A model generated the notes under the pieces. That model was given only the letters and a program-made list of their open reading frames with translations, was not told where the DNA came from and did no database searches. Shown here piece after piece: positions 7,941 through 15,860 of a stretch of 64,000 nt of DNA. Every line of letters begins with the position of its first letter. The first letter of the stretch is position 1. The DNA is from an uncultured bacterium (GTDB taxonomy: Bacteria > Bacillota > Clostridia > Lachnospirales > Lachnospiraceae): NCBI GenBank assembly GCA_905214955.1, contig CAJMON010000002.1:1-64000 (forward strand), written 5' to 3'. The position numbers and the translations under genes were made by a program.

Positions 7941-9319
7941 TCGTCTTTGGACCTCCTTTGAAAATGAATCTCAGGGTAATGGTAGGATCCTGCATGAACG
8001 GACTCGGATCCGTCTGTAGAAGCCTCATAAAGGCTGTCTTTGCGCACAGCATAATCGTAGGAAAGGATAAGCTTTTCAAAGTCCTCGCTGTTTGAAACGG
8101 CCTGTGCGTCTGCAGTAAAAGCACCTTCTTTCAAGTGGTCTTCAATAAACGCTTCAATCTCGCTTCGGCTGTATTTGTTGTGGGTGCGGTTCATGCGCAG
8201 GACTTCTGCCTGGGTAAGGGATGGTTCTTCCAGATCAGGGAAAAGCTGGGAAGCAAAGGATGCTTTTGGCTTTCGCTTTTTGTAGAAGCGCTTGTCAGAA
8301 AGCACTTCCAGGCTGCCTAAGTGCATGGCATCTGCCGTCCTGGAAAGCCGCGAAGAAAGCTTTTCCGGATCCTGTGACAGAGTATTTAACAGGCGGATCA
8401 AAAGTCCTCTGGTATCCCGGTCTTCGTTGATGAGATAATTTAGGCGTGTAGTGGTGGCACGCAGATATTTCATATGTTCCTGGTCCAGATAGGAAATACG
8501 CTTTTCAATGTCATCAAATCCTCGGCTGATTTCCCCGATCAGACGGTGCTCTTCCTGAAGGATCCAGGCCTGGGAACCTTCTTTGATATCCCCCTCCGGA
8601 AAAGAAAGCATCTGTTCCATGGCAGTTTCATCGATTTCCAGAAGCCATTTTTTAATGTCATTTTTATAAAGATAAAAATTGTCGGAAGTCTTTAAAATCC
8701 GATATTTTTTCTGGACAATTTCTTCCACATATCCATTAAGATGTTCTTTCAGGAGATCTTCGTAGGATTCCTGTTCCAGCATAGAACCAAAGAATCGGTT
8801 CATGTTGTGGAGCATATTTTGCAGGGTTTTGTTAAGAATCCGGGTATTGGAAAGGGCTGCCTTTAAAAGGTTCAGATCTTTTCTGGTATCGTGCATATAG
8901 GAAAAGACAGAGGCATATATATTTCGGATATAGACGTTGGCTTCATCCTCTTCTTCATGGTACAGACGATGAAAGGCATCCAGAAAAATGGCGGTATAGT
9001 CTGGAATCACCACATTGGTGATGCCTCTGGCATAATCTTCCTGCTTTAAAAGCCAGCCCTGGCGGATGAGCCAGTTTAAGGTGCGGACAGCCGGGGATTG
9101 TTTGATTTCCCCATCCGGTTCCGAGTCTTCTTCATACAGAAACAGCTGGCGTTCTGCAAAAAAGCTGTCTAGGACCTGCAGGCAGGCATCCCAGCTGATA
9201 AAATAATTGTTGTATTGATATTCCTCATTCAGGGCCAGCAGGGCTTCCATATAAAGCTGGCGGTTCCAGGAACGAAACAGGGCCCAGAAGCTGTCTGGGA
9301 TTTCAGTGATGGACGGCAT
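7937..9319 (-). CDS. jetA: JetA / MksF-like kleisin subunit (Wadjet JetA family)
   Basis: A 460-aa mostly helical protein matching the Wadjet JetA family found in Clostridia, the kleisin that bridges the SMC-like heads. It starts MPSITEIPDSFWALFRSWNR, has winged-helix-like segments in the first 130 residues, a long helical middle, and a charged C-terminus that includes KKRKPKASFASQLFPD. GGAG upstream supports the ATG. It is the first jet gene, 76 bases after rsfS, with an intrinsic terminator but no clear promoter in the gap. Expression may therefore depend on read-through from the obgE-rsfS operon. Confidence 0.85.
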   Translation of the reverse strand: MPSITEIPDSFWALFRSWNRQLYMEALLALNEEYQYNNYFISWDACLQVLDSFFAERQLFLYEEDSEPDGEIKQSPAVRTLNWLIRQGWLLKQEDYARGITNVVIPDYTAIFLDAFHRLYHEEEDEANVYIRNIYASVFSYMHDTRKDLNLLKAALSNTRILNKTLQNMLHNMNRFFGSMLEQESYEDLLKEHLNGYVEEIVQKKYRILKTSDNFYLYKNDIKKWLLEIDETAMEQMLSFPEGDIKEGSQAWILQEEHRLIGEISRGFDDIEKRISYLDQEHMKYLRATTTRLNYLINEDRDTRGLLIRLLNTLSQDPEKLSSRLSRTADAMHLGSLEVLSDKRFYKKRKPKASFASQLFPDLEEPSLTQAEVLRMNRTHNKYSRSEIEAFIEDHLKEGAFTADAQAVSNSEDFEKLILSYDYAVRKDSLYEASTDGSESVHAGSYHYPEIHFQRRSKDE

Positions 9320-9340
9320 GGCATTTCTCCTATAGATGTT

Positions 9341-9377
9341 ATAAAACCCCCACAGGCGTTTGGCGCGCTGCAGGGGT
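9341..9377 (-). terminator. Intrinsic terminator between rsfS and jetA
   Basis: On the minus strand ACCCCTGCAG pairs with CTGTGGGGGT (two wobbles) and is followed by TTTTAT. It should partly uncouple the jet operon from the housekeeping genes upstream. Confidence 0.7.
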
Positions 9378-9395
9378 CAAAAAGTCCTACACGGG

Positions 9396-9758
9396 TTATT
9401 CTGCTTTCAGATCTTCTGCGGATGTCAGCTTCCCATCCATCCAGATTCGTTCAAGATCATAGAAACGGCGGTTCTCTTTATCGAAAAGATGAACGACAAC
9501 ATCGCCGTAATCCAGAAGAATCCAGTTTGCTTCCTGGTAGCCTTCGATCTGTTTCGGCTGAAATCCTGCCCGTCCCAGACATTCTTCTACATTGTCAGCC
9601 ATTGCCTGTACCTGATTGCGGTTGGTACCTCCGGCAATGATAAAATAATCGGCAAGTACGGTAATCTCACCAATGTTCAGCACCTTGATATCTTCGGCTT
9701 TTTTGTCTTCCAGGGCATCAAAAGCCAGCTGTGCCATTTTTTTTGATAGATCGGTCAT
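9396..9758 (-). CDS. rsfS: Ribosomal silencing factor RsfS
   Basis: A 120-aa protein of the RsfS/YbeB/Iojap family. It binds ribosomal protein L14 on the large subunit and blocks subunit joining when nutrients run low. Conserved stretches are visible: KAEDIKVLNI, ADYFIIAGGTNRNQVQAMADN, NWILLDYGDVVVHLFD and FYDLERIW. Its start overlaps the stop of yqeK by 4 bases. It is the last gene of obgE-yhbY-nadD-yqeK-rsfS. Confidence 0.95.
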   Translation of the reverse strand: MTDLSKKMAQLAFDALEDKKAEDIKVLNIGEITVLADYFIIAGGTNRNQVQAMADNVEECLGRAGFQPKQIEGYQEANWILLDYGDVVVHLFDKENRRFYDLERIWMDGKLTSAEDLKAE

Positions 9759-10348
9759 TTGGTATACCTCCTGTCGTGAAGTTCCTGATAATACCGGCAG
9801 GCCTGTCTGGTGGTTGCATCAATGGTTCCGGAACCATGTTCCAGATATTCCAGTGTGTCTTTTAAGATCACATACATGGTCTCATCCAGATCCTGGAAAG
9901 CAAGGCGGCGCACGGTAGGAAGGTTTGGCGCCTTGTCCCGGCCCGGTTCGATATAATCTGCAATATAGATGATTTTTTCAAGAAGTGTCATTTCTGGACG
10001 TCCAGTGGTATGGTAGCGGACCGCCTGCCGGACTTCCCGGTCTGTGACACCGTATTTTTCTTTGGAAATATAAACGCCAAGCTTGGCGTGAAGCAGATCC
10101 GGGCTGGCCTCTTCTGCGGCAGATACCGGAATGTTTTCTCTCTGGCAGATTTTCAGCTTTTTGGAATTTGGAATGCACTTGGCACAGTCATGGAGCAGTC
10201 CTGCCAGACGTGCCTGGTTCATATCGGCATTGTGGCACATGGCAAGGGCACATGCTGTGTACATGACTCCCTGTGTATGGATGAAACGTTCCTCATCCAT
10301 GTATTTTTTTAGCTTTTTTTCAAGCTTTGGGAAATTGTACTCTTTCAT
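9755..10348 (-). CDS. yqeK: HD-domain hydrolase YqeK (diadenosine tetraphosphatase type)
   Basis: A 197-aa metal-dependent HD-superfamily phosphohydrolase. YqeK proteins hydrolyse diadenosine tetraphosphate symmetrically to ADP. The HD motif is LLHDCAK at residues 51-57, with the first His in RFIHTQGV, a later His in AVRYHTTGRPEM, and IIYIADYIEPGR. The ATG at 10348 overlaps the nadD stop as ATGA and has AAGGA about 8 bases upstream; an ATG nine bases further up has no usable spacing. It lies between nadD and rsfS, the standard Firmicute order. Confidence 0.9.
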   Translation of the reverse strand: MKEYNFPKLEKKLKKYMDEERFIHTQGVMYTACALAMCHNADMNQARLAGLLHDCAKCIPNSKKLKICQRENIPVSAAEEASPDLLHAKLGVYISKEKYGVTDREVRQAVRYHTTGRPEMTLLEKIIYIADYIEPGRDKAPNLPTVRRLAFQDLDETMYVILKDTLEYLEHGSGTIDATTRQACRYYQELHDRRYTK

Positions 10349-10977
10349 AATTCGCATCCTTTGTACAGATTGTGTTCTTCAATATACTGGATCACAGAAT
10401 CTTTTACATAGTACCGCAGAGACTTCTCCTGATCCACCCAGCTGCGCAGAGTTTTCGAAGAAATGTCAATGTTGGGCGTATCTAATTTTTCGATACGTGC
10501 ATCAAACTGCTCTGTCAGGAGACGAATCTGTGCATCAAGGGCTTCCCGGTCAACATGATCCCGGACCGCAACCACCAGCGTGGCAAGGCGGCAGATTTCC
10601 TCTGGCCCATTCCAGCAGGGGAAAGAGAAAAGGGAATCTGCACCCATGATAAAGTAATAATCCGTATCCGGATGTTCGTTTGTCAAACGCTGCAGGGTTT
10701 TTTTGGTATAGGTATATCCCTGGTCATGGGTTTCCGCAAGAGAAAGTTCAAAATGCGGATTGTCAGCAATCGCAAGCCTGACCATTTCAACACGCTGATC
10801 TGTCTGTGCACAGCCTGGGCGGAAAGCCTTGTGCGGTGGATTTCCACAGGGCATGAACAATACACTGTCTAAGTGAAACTGCCGGTAAGCATTCTCACCA
10901 AGAATCAGGTGCCCGATGTGAATGGGATCAAATGTACCGCCCATGATTCCTTTTCGTTTCCGTCTTGTTTCTGCCAT
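10345..10977 (-). CDS. nadD: Nicotinate-nucleotide adenylyltransferase
   Basis: Transfers AMP from ATP to nicotinate mononucleotide, making deamido-NAD in NAD synthesis. GGTFDPIHIGH at 13-23 is the nucleotidyltransferase signature with the HxGH box. YYFIMGADSL and NIDISSKTLR near the C-terminus are the other conserved blocks. The length of 210 aa is usual. It follows yhbY by 11 bases and overlaps yqeK. Confidence 0.95.
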   Translation of the reverse strand: MAETRRKRKGIMGGTFDPIHIGHLILGENAYRQFHLDSVLFMPCGNPPHKAFRPGCAQTDQRVEMVRLAIADNPHFELSLAETHDQGYTYTKKTLQRLTNEHPDTDYYFIMGADSLFSFPCWNGPEEICRLATLVVAVRDHVDREALDAQIRLLTEQFDARIEKLDTPNIDISSKTLRSWVDQEKSLRYYVKDSVIQYIEEHNLYKGCEL

Positions 10978-10988
10978 TGTGCGATCCT

Positions 10989-11279
10989 CTAAGGAAGAAT
11001 GATTTTTTTCTTGTCTTTCTTTCCTTCTTTATATAAAACGATTTTTTTACCGATTACCTGGACAACCTGTGCCTGGGTACGTTCTGCAGCAACCTGGGCG
11101 ATCTGGCGGGGATCATCCAGACAGTTCTGAAGAACGCTGATTTTGATTAATTCACGGGCTTCCAGTGCTTCTGCAATCGCTTTGGTATTTTCTGGTGTCA
11201 GGCTGCCCTTTCCGATCTGAAAAATCGGTTCCTGGGTCATTGCAAGGCTTTTTAAGTAAGCTCTCTGTTTACTTGTCAT
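10989..11279 (-). CDS. yhbY: Ribosome assembly RNA-binding protein YhbY
   Basis: A 96-aa single CRM-domain protein that associates with the pre-50S subunit. It begins MTSKQRAYLKSLAMTQEPIF, carries QIGKGSLTP (the GxxG-type RNA-binding loop), and ends with an unusually basic stretch (YKEGKKDKKKIILP). It lies 9 bases after obgE, so the two 50S assembly factors are co-expressed. Confidence 0.93.
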   Translation of the reverse strand: MTSKQRAYLKSLAMTQEPIFQIGKGSLTPENTKAIAEALEARELIKISVLQNCLDDPRQIAQVAAERTQAQVVQVIGKKIVLYKEGKKDKKKIILP

Positions 11280-11288
11280 AAAACTCTC

Positions 11289-12584
11289 CTATTTATAATA
11301 ATCGAACTGCAGGCCGTACATCCGGACAGTATCGCCCTCCTGTATGCCGGCTGCCTCAAGCTCGTCCAGAATGCCGGTGTCTTTCAGGAAATTCTGGAAG
11401 AAAGCAAAGCCTTTTTCAGAGTCCAGATTGGTGTAGCCAAGCATTTTTTCGATCTTCGGTCCTTCTACAATATATGTGTTTTCCTCATCGGTGGATTTTT
11501 CTACCGTGTAAGGAAGGTTTTCGGTAATGAGTGCGGTCTCCGGGAAGAATTCCTGCTCAAAGACAATGTCTTCTTCAGGAAGAGTGTCCAGAAGTTCCCG
11601 TACATAGTAAAGCAGCTCCTTTAATCCCTGGCCGCTGACTGCGGAAATAGGGAATACGCGGATGCCCTGAGGCTCAAATTCCTCTTTTAATTTCTGGATC
11701 GGATCTTCTCCATCCCCGGTATAAATGGCATCTACCTTGTTGGCAGCGATAACCTGGGGCCTGGCGGCGATCTCTTCGTTGTATGCCTTTAACTCGGCGT
11801 TGATTTTATAGATATCATCAATGGGATCACGGCCTTCTGTGGAGGCTGCGTCCACCATGTGGATCATTACTTTGGTACGCTCAATATGACGCAGAAATTC
11901 ATGGCCAAGGCCGACTCCCTCAGAGGCGCCCTCAATCAGTCCCGGAATATCTGCGATGACAAATCCTTTTGCGCCGTCTAAATCAACCACGCCCAGATTG
12001 GGGCTTAAGGTTGTGAAATGATAATTGGCAATCTTGGGCCGGGCATTGGTCACACGTGACAGCAGGGTAGATTTTCCGACATTCGGGAAACCGACAAGGC
12101 CGACATCTGCAATGACTTTCAGCTCCAGCTGGACATTTAATTCTTTGGCGCTCTGGCCTGGCTGGGCATATTTGGGAACCTGCATGGTGGAGGTGGCGAA
12201 ATGCATATTTCCAAGCCCGCCTTTGCCGCCGGTTAAAATCACCTGACGGGTATTGTCACCGGACATATCTGCGATGACTTTTCCAGATTCCGCTTCTTTG
12301 ATTACCGTTCCTGGTGGAACTTTCAGAACAATGTCTTTTCCGTTCTTTCCGTGGCAGCGGGTTTTGCCGCCCTCTTCTCCGTCCTGGGCAGCAAACTTGC
12401 GCTTGTGGCGGTAGTCAACAAGGGTATTCAATCCCTCATCTACTTCAAAGATCACATCGCCGCCTTTGCCGCCGTCACCGCCGTCCGGGCCGCCGTTTGG
12501 AACAAACAGCTCCCTGCGGAAGCTGACGTGTCCGTCGCCGCCTTTGCCGGAACGGATATAAATTCTGGCTCTGTCTGCAAACAT
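11289..12584 (-). CDS. obgE: GTPase ObgE/CgtA
   Basis: Essential large-subunit assembly GTPase that also links ribosome status to stress responses. The glycine-rich Obg fold covers about residues 1-158 (GGPDGGDGGKGGD). The G domain has GFPNVGKSTL, DIPGLIEGA, NKVD and SAVSGQG. The C-terminal OCT domain covers roughly 345-425. The length of 431 aa is usual for Firmicutes. AGGAGG upstream supports the start. It heads the operon and lies behind a structured leader region (12686-12796). Confidence 0.97.
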   Translation of the reverse strand: MFADRARIYIRSGKGGDGHVSFRRELFVPNGGPDGGDGGKGGDVIFEVDEGLNTLVDYRHKRKFAAQDGEEGGKTRCHGKNGKDIVLKVPPGTVIKEAESGKVIADMSGDNTRQVILTGGKGGLGNMHFATSTMQVPKYAQPGQSAKELNVQLELKVIADVGLVGFPNVGKSTLLSRVTNARPKIANYHFTTLSPNLGVVDLDGAKGFVIADIPGLIEGASEGVGLGHEFLRHIERTKVMIHMVDAASTEGRDPIDDIYKINAELKAYNEEIAARPQVIAANKVDAIYTGDGEDPIQKLKEEFEPQGIRVFPISAVSGQGLKELLYYVRELLDTLPEEDIVFEQEFFPETALITENLPYTVEKSTDEENTYIVEGPKIEKMLGYTNLDSEKGFAFFQNFLKDTGILDELEAAGIQEGDTVRMYGLQFDYYK

Positions 12585-12685
12585 GGGATATCCTCCTTTC
12601 TATGGATCGTTTATCTATTTGTAAGAAAGCAATGTAAGTGCATGTGCTTTGTTTCATAATGGTTGAATCGCTATTTGAATAAAAC

Positions 12686-12796
12686 GATGCCTTACAGACT
12701 GTTCCGTGCTATGCACTCTCGCAGTCCGGCACCATGTATGAACCGCCCTTGATTTTTTCCGTGCCTTCACGCTCCAAAAATCGAGAACTCATACAT
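12686..12796 (-). ncRNA. Candidate structured RNA upstream of obgE: two tandem domains
   Basis: On the minus strand, domain 1 (12734-12796) has an 8-bp perfect outer stem (ATGTATGA/TCATACAT) around an inner hairpin GATTTTT/AAAAATC capped by CGTG-AAGG-CACG. Domain 2 (12686-12733) has an outer stem GGTGCC/GGCATC around GACTG/CAGTC capped by GTGC-ATA-GCAC. Both inner hairpins share a purine-rich internal loop, GAG-type on the 5' side and GGA(A) on the 3' side. It lies between the rpmA terminator and obgE. It does not match any riboswitch class I know. No start of transcription is certain here. Confidence 0.5.
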
Positions 12797-12797
12797 A

Positions 12798-12837
12798 AAA
12801 AGACAGGCTTCAAACCAGGATATGATTTGAAGCCCTC
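12798..12837 (-). terminator. Intrinsic terminator after rpmA
   Basis: GGCTTCAAA and TTTGAAGCC form a 9-bp stem followed by TGTCTTTTTAT on the minus strand. It separates the rplU-prp-rpmA unit from obgE. Confidence 0.85.
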
Positions 12838-12844
12838 TGCTTAA

Positions 12845-13132
12845 TTACTCTGCTGCTACCGGAAGAACAGAAACCTGTTTTTTGTCTCTGCCTTTTCTCT
12901 CAAATCTTACGATGCCGTCTGCTGTAGCGAATAAGGTATCATCGCCGCCGCGTCCAACATTAACTCCCGGATGGATCTTTGTTCCACGCTGTCTGTACAG
13001 GATGTTTCCAGCCTTTACAAACTGTCCATCAGCTCTCTTGGCACCAAGTCTTTTGGACTCGGAATCACGGCCGTTCTTTGTGGAACCTACTCCTTTTTTA
13101 TGAGCGAAAATCTGAAGGTTCATTGCTAACAT
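12845..13132 (-). CDS. rpmA: 50S ribosomal protein L27 with cleavable N-terminus
   Basis: A 95-aa large-subunit protein whose N-terminal tail reaches the peptidyl-transferase centre. The sequence starts MLAMNLQIFAHKKGVG. The extra residues before AHKKG match the Firmicute L27 extension that Prp removes after the Phe. The body (SESKRLGAKRADGQ, NILYRQRGTKIHPG) is standard. It lies 3 bases after prp and is followed by a terminator. Confidence 0.97.
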   Translation of the reverse strand: MLAMNLQIFAHKKGVGSTKNGRDSESKRLGAKRADGQFVKAGNILYRQRGTKIHPGVNVGRGGDDTLFATADGIVRFERKGRDKKQVSVLPVAAE

Positions 13133-13135
13133 GGT

Positions 13136-13456
13136 TTACACCTCCTCAAATATAAGCTGCAGGTATTCCCTGCCATAATGTTCCTGAATATCCTGCAATC
13201 CCAAGATCATGGAATTCAGTAAAAGCTGTGTTTCTTTCGAAACGGGCTCATCCACCATGCAGGAAAGAAGTCCGTCACCCTGTTTCGCAGAAAAATGATC
13301 TTCTGTAAACTGCTCGATGGAATTCACCGTATTCACAGTAAGAACAGAAACTGCTGCGCAGATAATGTCATAACCCTCTTCAGCATATTCGGCGTGGCCG
13401 ATGCTTGAAAAACCCATGCATGTGTCTGAACGCTTATACACAGTTACGGTTATCAT
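13136..13456 (-). CDS. prp: Ribosomal-processing cysteine protease Prp (YsxB)
   Basis: A 106-aa cysteine protease that removes the N-terminal extension of L27, an essential step in Firmicutes with that extension. GHAEY (His21) and DIICAAVSVL (Cys33) give the catalytic His/Cys pair. It sits between rplU and rpmA, the standard position, and its presence agrees with the extended L27 next door. Confidence 0.94.
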   Translation of the reverse strand: MITVTVYKRSDTCMGFSSIGHAEYAEEGYDIICAAVSVLTVNTVNSIEQFTEDHFSAKQGDGLLSCMVDEPVSKETQLLLNSMILGLQDIQEHYGREYLQLIFEEV

Positions 13457-13458
13457 AA

Positions 13459-13764
13459 TTAGCCGTTGATCTTTTCAATCTTAACCTGTGTGTACTGCTG
13501 TCTGTGGCCGTTTTTCTTATGATATCCGGTCTTTCTCTTGTACTTGTAAACAATGACTTTTTTTGCCTTGCCATTCTTTACAACGCTGGCAGTTACAGTA
13601 GCACCTGCTACATCTGCTCCTACCTTCAGTCCGTCATTGCTGACTGCAAGCACCTGATCAAAGGTAACGGTTTCTCCAGCTTCTACACCAAGCTTTTCTA
13701 CGTTAATGATATCGCCTTCGGCTACTTTGTACTGTTTACCACCTGTTGCAATAATTGCGTACAT
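13459..13764 (-). CDS. rplU: 50S ribosomal protein L21
   Basis: A 101-aa 23S rRNA-binding protein, starting MYAIIATGGKQYKV and ending with the typical basic block KVIVYKYKRKTGYHKKNGHR. It is the first gene of rplU-prp-rpmA. AGGAGG precedes the ATG. The 74-base leader is probably an L21 autoregulatory element. Confidence 0.97.
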   Translation of the reverse strand: MYAIIATGGKQYKVAEGDIINVEKLGVEAGETVTFDQVLAVSNDGLKVGADVAGATVTASVVKNGKAKKVIVYKYKRKTGYHKKNGHRQQYTQVKIEKING

Positions 13765-13838
13765 ATGGCACCTCCTATTATCATTACTCGCCAGATTTGG
13801 TGTCCATCATGGAACTTAAACCTCTCTGAGCGGCATAC
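13765..13838 (-). ncRNA. Probable L21 leader RNA
   Basis: A leader of about 74 bases lies between the expected transcription start and the rplU ribosome site. It can form pairings involving GCCGCTCAGA and TCTGGCGAGT. Low-GC Gram-positives carry a known L21 leader motif at this position. The assignment is by position and general shape only, not by alignment. Confidence 0.5.
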
Positions 13839-13844
13839 TAGAGT

Positions 13845-13873
13845 ATTTTAGCATGTGAAAATCTATTCGTCAA
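13845..13873 (-). promoter_or_regulatory. Promoter of rplU-prp-rpmA
   Basis: Minus strand TTGACG, 17-base spacer, TAAAAT, close to consensus, about 80 bases before the rplU start. Confidence 0.7.
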
Positions 13874-13969
13874 TACCTTTTTTGGAAAAATCTGCGGAAT
13901 TTTGCTGCTATTCACCGAACATTGAAACACGGACTGCTTCACTGCGTAAGAAAGTGATTCCGGTATGCG

Positions 13970-15166
13970 CTATGCCTGTTCCGATCCACGTATCTGCTCA
14001 TACAGGGGACGGCGGACTTTTTTGCGGGTGACTTCCACAAGTTCCAGGACCGTCATATCAATCAGGGCAGTCTTTACCGGATCCCGGCGCAGCTCGAATT
14101 CAAAGGTTTCCATCAGCTGTCTGCGGCAGGCGTCGTCTTCCATATTGATAAAGTCGATGACGATAATGCCGGAAATATTCCGCAGGCGCAGCTGCCTTGC
14201 AATCTCTTTGGAAGCTTCCAGATTGATTTTTAAGAAGGTGTCCTGTTTCTGCCTGCGGCCGTCAAATTTTCCGGTGTTGACATCAATGACCGTAAGGGCT
14301 TCTGTTGGCTGTATAATCAGATATCCGCCGGATTTGAGCCACACGCGTTCTTTTAGGGCGCCATCTAAGGCACTCTCCAAACTGTACAGTTTTATCAGCG
14401 GAAGCACCGGGTCCTGGTAAAAGCGCAGCTTGTCTAAATCTTCTTTCTGGTACTGCTCTAAGTAATCCTGAATCTTTTCGTGAAGAATGGGATCATCGGT
14501 AACAATTTCAGAAAGATCTTCTTTGTAAGTATCCCGAAGGGCCGTCAGCCAGGAAGCGGGATTGTTCCGGTGGAGTACGCTTCCAAAAGTACGGAATTTT
14601 GCCTTTTCCATGAGCTTTTCATAATGGGAAATTAACAGCCGTACTTCTTCTTCGAAAATTTCGCGGTCAACAGCCGTTGCATTGGTACGGATGATAAAGC
14701 CAAACCGGGGATCAATATACGGCTCGATCCAGCCCCGGAGTGTCCGCTTTTCATCGGAAGAAAGCTTTCCGGACATACCGATGCTGCGGTTTCCCGTTGT
14801 GAGAACCACATAATTTCCAGTAAAATTTAAGTTGGAAGTCACAGCAGGAGGTTTGGATTTTAAATGTTCTCTGCATACCTGCACCAGCAGCTCATCTCCC
14901 ACTGCTATTTTCGAATGATTCCCTTTCTTTGTATAGAGAGGTTCTTTGTTGTCAGAAAGAGAATAATAACACTGGATTCCGTTTTCAATTTCCACAAACG
15001 CCGCCTGGATGTTGGAGACAATGTTCCGAACTTTTCCCACATAAATATTTCCAAGAAGGGAATCTCGTTTTTCTTCATCACAGTGAAGCTCGCAGACTTT
15101 TCCATTTTCCAGAAGCGCTGTCAGGATTTTTCCATGAAGACGGACCAGAATCAGCTTTCTATCCAA
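13970..15166 (-). CDS. rng: Ribonuclease G/E family endoribonuclease
   Basis: Endoribonuclease of the RNase G/E family, acting in rRNA maturation and mRNA decay. An S1-like domain lies near the N-terminus (LGNIYVGKVRNIVSNIQAAFVEI). The catalytic region has ALTVIDVNTGKF and GIIVIDFINM, which carry the two metal-binding Asp residues. About 398 aa with no long C-terminal scaffold, so nearer RNase G than RNase E. The start is uncertain: family alignment points to the TTG at 15166 (DRKLILVRLHGK), overlapping the DUF2344 stop, but the AGGAG there is very close. An ATG at 15223 adds 19 residues unlike the family. Confidence 0.88.
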   Translation of the reverse strand: MDRKLILVRLHGKILTALLENGKVCELHCDEEKRDSLLGNIYVGKVRNIVSNIQAAFVEIENGIQCYYSLSDNKEPLYTKKGNHSKIAVGDELLVQVCREHLKSKPPAVTSNLNFTGNYVVLTTGNRSIGMSGKLSSDEKRTLRGWIEPYIDPRFGFIIRTNATAVDREIFEEEVRLLISHYEKLMEKAKFRTFGSVLHRNNPASWLTALRDTYKEDLSEIVTDDPILHEKIQDYLEQYQKEDLDKLRFYQDPVLPLIKLYSLESALDGALKERVWLKSGGYLIIQPTEALTVIDVNTGKFDGRRQKQDTFLKINLEASKEIARQLRLRNISGIIVIDFINMEDDACRRQLMETFEFELRRDPVKTALIDMTVLELVEVTRKKVRRPLYEQIRGSEQA

Positions 15167-15860
15167 TCTCCTCACCCAGACTTTCCAGAGATACAAAACG
15201 ATTTCCCTCCAGAGAACGTGCATATACTTCTTTCCGATGGATCAGAAGGCCGAATTCCGGAATTTCAAAACCGGCGTAAGCAGCAAAAGCCTCCAGAGCC
15301 AGCTCCGGTTTGATATTGCAGGCACTTCCGGAAGAAAGCTTCAGGAAAATTCCCTGGTCATCGGTCAGATGCATTTCATAGATCAAGGGACGGATCTCAA
15401 TCTCTTCTTCTTTTTTCTTGGTGGCTTTTACCACCTTGATGGAATCCTGGGCAAGAAAACCGTTTACCTTTTCCTGCCAGCCTTCCGGTGCACTGCCTTC
15501 CCGGAATTTTACCACGTAATCCGCTGCGGCAACCAAAGCCATGGCTTTGCTGGCTTTCTCATCCGGCACCTGGCGGAAGCTTAAAATCTGAATGCCTTCT
15601 ACCATGGTATCATTTAAGCGCTGCACGGCTTCTTTGCTGGAAATAGGGGTGCGGATTTCAATGTCAAAATATTCTCCATCACTGGTAAGTCCCACGCCTA
15701 AAGGATTGGCAAATGACATCACCATGTGGGGGCTGAAGCCTTCGGTATAGGCAATGTCAATGCCGGCTCTGCGGATGGCCTTCTGGAAGTACCGCATGAT
15801 ATCCAGATGGCCGATAAATTTCATGGCTCCATTTTTGGAAAATTTAATTCTTACTTTCAA
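15159..15860 (-). CDS. DUF2344 / TIGR03936 protein
   Basis: A protein of about 233 aa (KVRIKFSKNGAMKFIGHLDI onward) of the DUF2344 family, which often occurs beside, or fused to, radical SAM proteins of the TIGR03960 type. Its biochemical role is unknown. The motif KFIGHLDIMRYFQKAIRRA is characteristic. The best start is the TTG at 15860, preceded by GGGAGGTG at 5-6 bases. An ATG at 15929 would embed deeply in the upstream gene and lacks such a site. It overlaps the end of the radical SAM gene by 17 bases. Confidence 0.85.
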   Translation of the reverse strand: MKVRIKFSKNGAMKFIGHLDIMRYFQKAIRRAGIDIAYTEGFSPHMVMSFANPLGVGLTSDGEYFDIEIRTPISSKEAVQRLNDTMVEGIQILSFRQVPDEKASKAMALVAAADYVVKFREGSAPEGWQEKVNGFLAQDSIKVVKATKKKEEEIEIRPLIYEMHLTDDQGIFLKLSSGSACNIKPELALEAFAAYAGFEIPEFGLLIHRKEVYARSLEGNRFVSLESLGEEIG

